Assembly: GCA_030727685.1 (NCBI GenBank)
Contig: JANRBC010000013.1
Span: 1-9,608, forward strand
Direction of reading: 5' to 3'
Source of the DNA: Ilumatobacteraceae bacterium
GTDB lineage: Bacteria; Actinomycetota; Acidimicrobiia; Acidimicrobiales; Ilumatobacteraceae
Length of the DNA stretch: 9,608 bases
Part shown: positions 6,593 through 9,608 of the stretch, piece by piece
Layout: every line of letters begins with the position of its first letter
How positions within the stretch are numbered: the stretch's first letter is position 1
Made by a program: the position numbers and the translations under genes
Notes under the pieces: generated by a model
The model's database searches: none
The model's input: only the letters and a program-made list of their open reading frames with translations
Told to the model about the DNA's origin: nothing

Positions 6593-7362
6593 TCATTAAC
6601 AGCATTTTGTCGTTTGAGTTTCCGCCAATTAACGAATTGTTGCGTTGGCGCGATGTTGTGCCGGGATTGAACAAAGTCGGCCTGATTGCAATCGCTTCGG
6701 CATTAATCGGTACTTTGCTGTTTCTTTCGGCCGCACGCAAAGATCCGAAGGTAGCGCCGAAGGGCACGCGCAACTTGGCCGAAGTCATCGTCGAATTCAT
6801 CGAGAACAACATCATCATGCAGACGATGGGTCGCGATGGTTTGGGTTGGACACCGTTCTTGTTGACACTGTTCTTGTTCGTCTATCTGTGCAATGTGCCT
6901 GGCATTATTCCTTTTATTCAGATGCCGGCGACCGCACGAATGGCGATACCGATGTTTTTGGCTGTGCTGGTGTGGGTGGTGTTCAATGCCCAAGGCATTC
7001 GACATCAAGGTCCAATTGGGTATTTCAAGAATTTGATGTTTCCACCGGGCGTACCAAAAGCTCTTTACATCTTGATCACGCCGATCGAGTTGATTTCGAC
7101 TCTGATCATTCGTCCGTTCTCACTCGCAGTGCGACTTTTCGCCAACATGCTGGCGGGTCACTTGTTGCTCGTGATTTTCGCCCTGCTCAGCGAGGCGCTG
7201 TTTCAAGCACGCGACAAGATTTTGATTCCGATTGGTGTGTTTCCATTCTTCATGTTGGTCTTCTTGACCGGATTTGAAGTGTTGGTTGCATTTTTGCAGG
7301 CGTACATTTTCACAATTCTCGCGGCGGTATATATTGCCGGCGCAGTACATCCAGAACATTAA
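6589..7362 (+). CDS. atpB: F1Fo ATP synthase subunit a
   Basis: Subunit a forms the two proton half-channels against the c-ring in the cytoplasmic membrane. The product is 257 residues. It is recognised by RNLAEVIVEFIENNI near residue 61-75, GWTPFLLTLFLFVYLCNVPGIIPF, and the hallmark helix FSLAVRLFANMLAGHLLL carrying the essential stator arginine (Arg182, equivalent to E. coli Arg210). The C-terminal helices contain FEVLVAFLQAYIFTILAAVY, with the polar Glu and Gln expected in the channel. Length and motif spacing are normal. The ATG overlaps the atpI stop (ATGA); only a weak GAAAG lies 9 bases upstream, so translation probably relies on coupling. A 38-base gap then leads to atpE. Confidence 0.97.
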   Translation: MIINSILSFEFPPINELLRWRDVVPGLNKVGLIAIASALIGTLLFLSAARKDPKVAPKGTRNLAEVIVEFIENNIIMQTMGRDGLGWTPFLLTLFLFVYLCNVPGIIPFIQMPATARMAIPMFLAVLVWVVFNAQGIRHQGPIGYFKNLMFPPGVPKALYILITPIELISTLIIRPFSLAVRLFANMLAGHLLLVIFALLSEALFQARDKILIPIGVFPFFMLVFLTGFEVLVAFLQAYIFTILAAVYIAGAVHPEH

Positions 7363-7386
7363 GTAAGTAATTAATAACAACCAGAC

Positions 7387-7391
7387 AGGAG
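7387..7391 (+). promoter_or_regulatory. Strong ribosome binding site of atpE (AGGAG)
   Basis: AGGAG lies 9 bases before the atpE ATG, followed by an A-rich spacer (ACACAAAAA). It sits in a 38-base intergenic gap, whereas several other junctions in this operon overlap. This fits a need for many c subunits per complex. It also fixes the atpE start and so supports the extended N terminus. Confidence 0.75.
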
Positions 7392-7400
7392 ACACAAAAA

Positions 7401-7679
7401 ATGGAAGCACTATCAAAGATCGTCACGGCGGCTGCTGAAGCTGCGGCTGGCGACGAGAAGAACATTGCTGCTGCAGGTTCCGCAGGTTTCGCCTACGGTC
7501 TTGCCGCAATTGGGCCGGGCATTGGCATCGGAATGATTTTCGGAAGCGCGATTGAGTCGATGGCTCGTCAGCCAGAAGCAGCAGGCATGGTTCGCACCAC
7601 GATGTTTCTTGGTGTTGCGTTTACCGAGGCGCTTGCGCTTATCGGTTTCGTTGTCGTAATTCTTCTGAAGTACGCATAA
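7401..7679 (+). CDS. atpE: F1Fo ATP synthase subunit c
   Basis: Subunit c is the hairpin proteolipid that makes the rotor ring and carries protons. The product is 92 residues: helix 1 with the Gly motif AIGPGIGIG (36-44), the polar loop RQPEA (56-60), and helix 2 with the ion-binding carboxylate Glu76 in FTEALALIGF. Alanines follow Glu76 and a proline stands in the helix-1 Gly motif. The Gln and Ser/Thr ligands typical of sodium-binding c subunits are not apparent, so proton coupling is inferred. The protein is about 15 residues longer before helix 1 than E. coli c, with an Ala/Glu-rich start (EALSKIVTAAAEAAAGDEKN). The strong AGGAG before ATG 7401 supports this start. No signal-peptide cleavage site is evident. 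Confidence 0.97.
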   Translation: MEALSKIVTAAAEAAAGDEKNIAAAGSAGFAYGLAAIGPGIGIGMIFGSAIESMARQPEAAGMVRTTMFLGVAFTEALALIGFVVVILLKYA

Positions 7680-7687
7680 GAGATTTC

Positions 7688-8284
7688 ATGCTCACTGCGT
7701 TTGTCTACACCAACTCGTTTTCTGAGGTGCGCGTCTCGTTCGACGTCGTGTCGGCTGAAACCGGAAGCGAAGAGGGCGTGCCAGTAGGTACTGGACCGAA
7801 CCCGATCTCACCAGAGGTTAAAGAGTTGGTATGGGGCGCTGGGTCGTTCATCGTATTTTTGATCTTGATGCGGCTGTTTCTTGTGCCGAAGGTGCGCAAG
7901 GGAATGGCGAGTCGATACGAATCGATTCAGGCAGATCACGAATACGCGACTAGCACTCGCGATGGCGCTCAGGCTGATGTTGCGCGATACGAAGCAGCAG
8001 TTGCAGAAATTCGCAACGAGGCTGCTCGTCGACTTGAAACTGCGCGACAAACTTTGGACAAAGAGCGCTCTGCGAAGATCGTCGAAGTTAATGCGCAGAT
8101 CGCCTCACGTCGGGCCGAGGCTGAAGCCGAAGTTGCTGCGGCTCGTGCCGCTGGGCAAAGTCAGATCGTCACTGCAGTAACTGCTGTTACGACTCGTGCA
8201 ACACAGATTGCAGTTGGGGTGTCTCCCGATAATGCAGTTGTGACGCGATCAGTGCAGCAAGCAATGGAAGGAAGTCGCTCGTGA
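7688..8284 (+). CDS. atpF': F1Fo ATP synthase b'-type subunit (first of two b subunits)
   Basis: This is a peripheral-stalk subunit linking the membrane sector to delta/alpha. The 198-residue product has a hydrophilic N-terminal segment of about 45 residues, one membrane helix (about 46-66, WGAGSFIVFLILMRLFLVP), then a long Ala/Glu/Arg-rich coiled coil (about 75-160, with RYEAAVAEIRNEAARRLETA) and a tail. A second b-type gene follows directly, so it most likely forms a b/b' heterodimer, as in cyanobacteria and other phototrophs where b' also precedes b. The choice of b' rests on order and on the second gene's more canonical C terminus. The N-terminal extension is longer than in E. coli b, and no better downstream start is seen. 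ATG 7688 follows AAGAG by about 5 bases. The stop overlaps the next start (GTGA). Confidence 0.85.
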   Translation: MLTAFVYTNSFSEVRVSFDVVSAETGSEEGVPVGTGPNPISPEVKELVWGAGSFIVFLILMRLFLVPKVRKGMASRYESIQADHEYATSTRDGAQADVARYEAAVAEIRNEAARRLETARQTLDKERSAKIVEVNAQIASRRAEAEAEVAAARAAGQSQIVTAVTAVTTRATQIAVGVSPDNAVVTRSVQQAMEGSRS

Positions 8285-8826
8285 ATTTGTTAGTTACGGC
8301 ATTGTTCGCGGTCGAAGATCCGACCCAAACACACCACTGGTTGTTGCCTGAGACCGCAGAAATTATTTATGGCGGTCTCGCATCGGTAATCGTGTTTTTG
8401 GGTTTGTACAAGTTCGCAGGACCAATGGTCAAAAAATCGATGAAAGATCGCACTGAGAAAATTCAGAAAGAACTTGATGGTGCCGCGGCTGCTCGAAGTA
8501 AGTCTGAGACAGATGCTGCCGGTATTCGTCAAGCGCTTGGCGATATCGAGGCTGAGCGACGCAAGATCTTGGCCGAAGCCGACGCGCAAGCAACTGCAAT
8601 TTTGGCTGACGGTCGTGCTCGTTTGGTCAAAGAAGTTGCTGAACTCGAGGCAAAAGCAGTGGCCGACTTGGTTGCCGCACGTGGCCGAAGTGGCGAAGAA
8701 CTTCGTGGCGAGATCGCTCGCTTGTCTAGTGCTGCGACGTCATCAGCAGTTGCAGCAAGTCTCAATGAGCGTGCGCAACAAGAACTGATCGAAAGTTTTA
8801 TTAAGAGCGTAGGAGCAGCAAAATGA
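8281..8826 (+). CDS. atpF: F1Fo ATP synthase subunit b
   Basis: This is the second peripheral-stalk b subunit, 181 residues long. The N-terminal 25 or so residues include HHWLLPETAEIIYG, followed by one membrane helix (about 29-48, GGLASVIVFLGLYKFAGP). A long charged coiled coil then runs from about 52 to 150, with ADAQATAILADGRARL. The C terminus has the canonical ERAQQELIESFIKSV block that contacts delta. The start is a GTG at 8281 overlapping the stop of the preceding b' gene by 4 bases. It has an AAGGA (8268-8272) 8 bases upstream. The stop overlaps the atpH ATG (ATGA). Unlike mycobacteria, it is not followed by a b-delta fusion: delta is a separate gene. Confidence 0.93.
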   Translation: MNLLVTALFAVEDPTQTHHWLLPETAEIIYGGLASVIVFLGLYKFAGPMVKKSMKDRTEKIQKELDGAAAARSKSETDAAGIRQALGDIEAERRKILAEADAQATAILADGRARLVKEVAELEAKAVADLVAARGRSGEELRGEIARLSSAATSSAVAASLNERAQQELIESFIKSVGAAK

Positions 8827-9350
8827 GCGACGCACGCATCGAGGCGTATAGCCGAGCATTGTTTGAAGTTGCCCAAGCCGAGGGCAACTTGGCAGTTGTT
8901 GAAGACGAATTGTTTCGCATGGCGCGAGCAGTTGAGTCAAGTGAGCAGTTGCGCGGCATTTTGACTGATGCGACGATTCCGGCTGAACGTCGCCAGCAAG
9001 TTGTCGAGCAGTTAATGGGTGGCAAAGCCAGCAATACGAGCGTGCAACTTGTTTCGCTGATTGTTGGTTCTGGCCGAGGCAGAGATTTGCCAGCGATCGT
9101 CGATCGTCTTGTGCAACGTGCATCGAGCGAACAACAGCGCGAAGTCGCAGAGGTTCGAAGCGCAGTTGCATTGTCTGACGATCAAACAAAACGTTTGGCC
9201 GAGGCGCTGAGCAAGTCAACTGGCCGCAAACTCAATCTCAAAGTCGTAGTTGATCCGTCAGTGCTTGGTGGATTAGTTGCAACTGTCGGCGATGAAGTAA
9301 TCGACGACACTGTGCGCACACGACTTGAACAAATTAAGACCCGAATCTGA
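8823..9350 (+). CDS. atpH: F1Fo ATP synthase subunit delta
   Basis: Delta (OSCP) caps the alpha3beta3 head and binds the b stalk. The 175-residue product has the family N-terminal helical domain, with YSRALFEVAQAEGNLAVVEDEL (residues 9-30), and the C-terminal domain ending in VDPSVLGGLVATVGDEVIDDTVRTRLEQI, with the characteristic LGG and G-D-x-x-D-D/S positions. Length matches stand-alone delta (about 175-180) rather than the roughly 445-residue b-delta fusion of mycobacteria. ATG 8823 overlaps the atpF stop and has a good AGGAG (8811-8815) 7 bases upstream. atpA begins 26 bases after the TGA. Confidence 0.96.
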   Translation: MSDARIEAYSRALFEVAQAEGNLAVVEDELFRMARAVESSEQLRGILTDATIPAERRQQVVEQLMGGKASNTSVQLVSLIVGSGRGRDLPAIVDRLVQRASSEQQREVAEVRSAVALSDDQTKRLAEALSKSTGRKLNLKVVVDPSVLGGLVATVGDEVIDDTVRTRLEQIKTRI

Positions 9351-9376
9351 AATAGTTCTGAAAGGACATACACAAC

Positions 9377-9608
9377 ATGGCTGATCTCACACTTTCTGCG
9401 AGCGATATCGCAACGGCGATTACAAAAGGTCTCGACGGCTACAAGCCGTCGGTCGAAGCACGTACCGTCGGTCGTGTCACTCAAGTTGGTGACGGTATTG
9501 CGCGCGTTAGTGGTTTGCCAGATTGCGCAGTTAACGAGTTGCTTGAGTTCGAAGACGGCACTGTTGGTTTGGCATTGAACCTTGACGAAGATTCGATCGG
9601 TGTTGTTG
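9377..9608 (+). CDS. atpA: F1Fo ATP synthase subunit alpha, N-terminal part (3' end outside window)
   Basis: These are the first 77 codons of the non-catalytic nucleotide-binding subunit of F1. The predicted product starts MADLTLSASDIATAITKGLD, an N-terminal helix that contacts delta. It continues into the beta-barrel domain with GRVTQVGDGIARVSGLPD (about 34-51) and NELLEFEDGTVGLALNLDED, both diagnostic of AtpA. The Walker A P-loop lies beyond the window. ATG 9377 has AAAGGA at 9361-9366, 10 bases upstream, in a 26-base gap after atpH. It is cut by the window edge, not damaged. Confidence 0.97.
   Translation, partial: MADLTLSASDIATAITKGLDGYKPSVEARTVGRVTQVGDGIARVSGLPDCAVNELLEFEDGTVGLALNLDEDSIGVV

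Noticed and set aside
6645..7277. 210-codon open frame on the plus strand inside atpB
   Set aside because: It lies wholly within atpB in another frame. Its translation has no recognisable family, no hydrophobic pattern and many Arg/His/Ser residues typical of out-of-frame reading.
7401..7679. Sodium-coupled ATP synthase
   Set aside because: Subunit c lacks the Gln in helix 1 and the Ser/Thr after the carboxylate that mark sodium-binding rings. Pro39 and Ala77 stand at or near those positions.
1..9608. Search for tRNA or rRNA genes, CRISPR arrays, insertion sequences, phage genes or defence systems
   Set aside because: No cloverleaf-like tRNA sequence, regularly spaced repeat, transposase or terminal inverted repeat was seen. 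The window is almost fully occupied by housekeeping genes.

Overview
The window is a slice of a bacterial core chromosome, densely packed and almost entirely coding. Base composition looks moderate (roughly half G+C by eye, not counted). Several traits point to an actinobacterium. RpiB has the glutamate-based active site known from Mycobacterium. A WecA-type polyprenyl-phosphate sugar transferase sits directly upstream of the ATP synthase genes. A mycobacterial-type thiolase-like protein (TLP1) is also present. The moderate composition, tight spacing and b/b' pair would suit an Acidimicrobiia / Ilumatobacter-like lineage, but that rank is inference.

Layout. (1) 1-1240, plus strand: the 3' end of prfA (release factor 1) followed by prmC, which methylates the GGQ glutamine of release factors. 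(2) 1237-2739, minus strand: a TLP1-family thiolase-like protein whose classical thiolase catalytic residues are all replaced. Its stop codon overlaps that of prmC. (3) 2740-2772: a very short divergent promoter region. (4) 2773-5650, plus strand: rpiB (pentose phosphate isomerase), glyA (serine hydroxymethyltransferase) and a WecA/TagO-like membrane glycosyl-phosphate transferase. (5) 5651-5788: the longest non-coding stretch, with small inverted repeats and possible promoter elements. (6) 5789 to the end, plus strand: the F1Fo-ATP synthase operon in the order atpZ-like, atpI, atpB (a), atpE (c), atpF' (b'), atpF (b), atpH (delta) and the first 77 codons of atpA (alpha).

How the genes work together. 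The ATP synthase genes supply assembly factors, the proton channel and rotor, the two-gene peripheral stalk, delta and the start of the catalytic head. Three four-base stop/start overlaps (atpI-atpB, atpF'-atpF, atpF-atpH) imply translational coupling. atpE, the multi-copy c-ring subunit, has a strong, well-spaced Shine-Dalgarno site. The flanking order prfA-prmC ... rpiB-glyA-(envelope gene)-atp resembles a gene neighbourhood known in Bacillus and, in part, in actinobacteria.

I see no clearly undescribed system. The points most worth a second look are the catalytically divergent thiolase-like gene inserted antisense into a conserved neighbourhood, the symmetric promoter between it and rpiB, and the structured leader of the atp operon.
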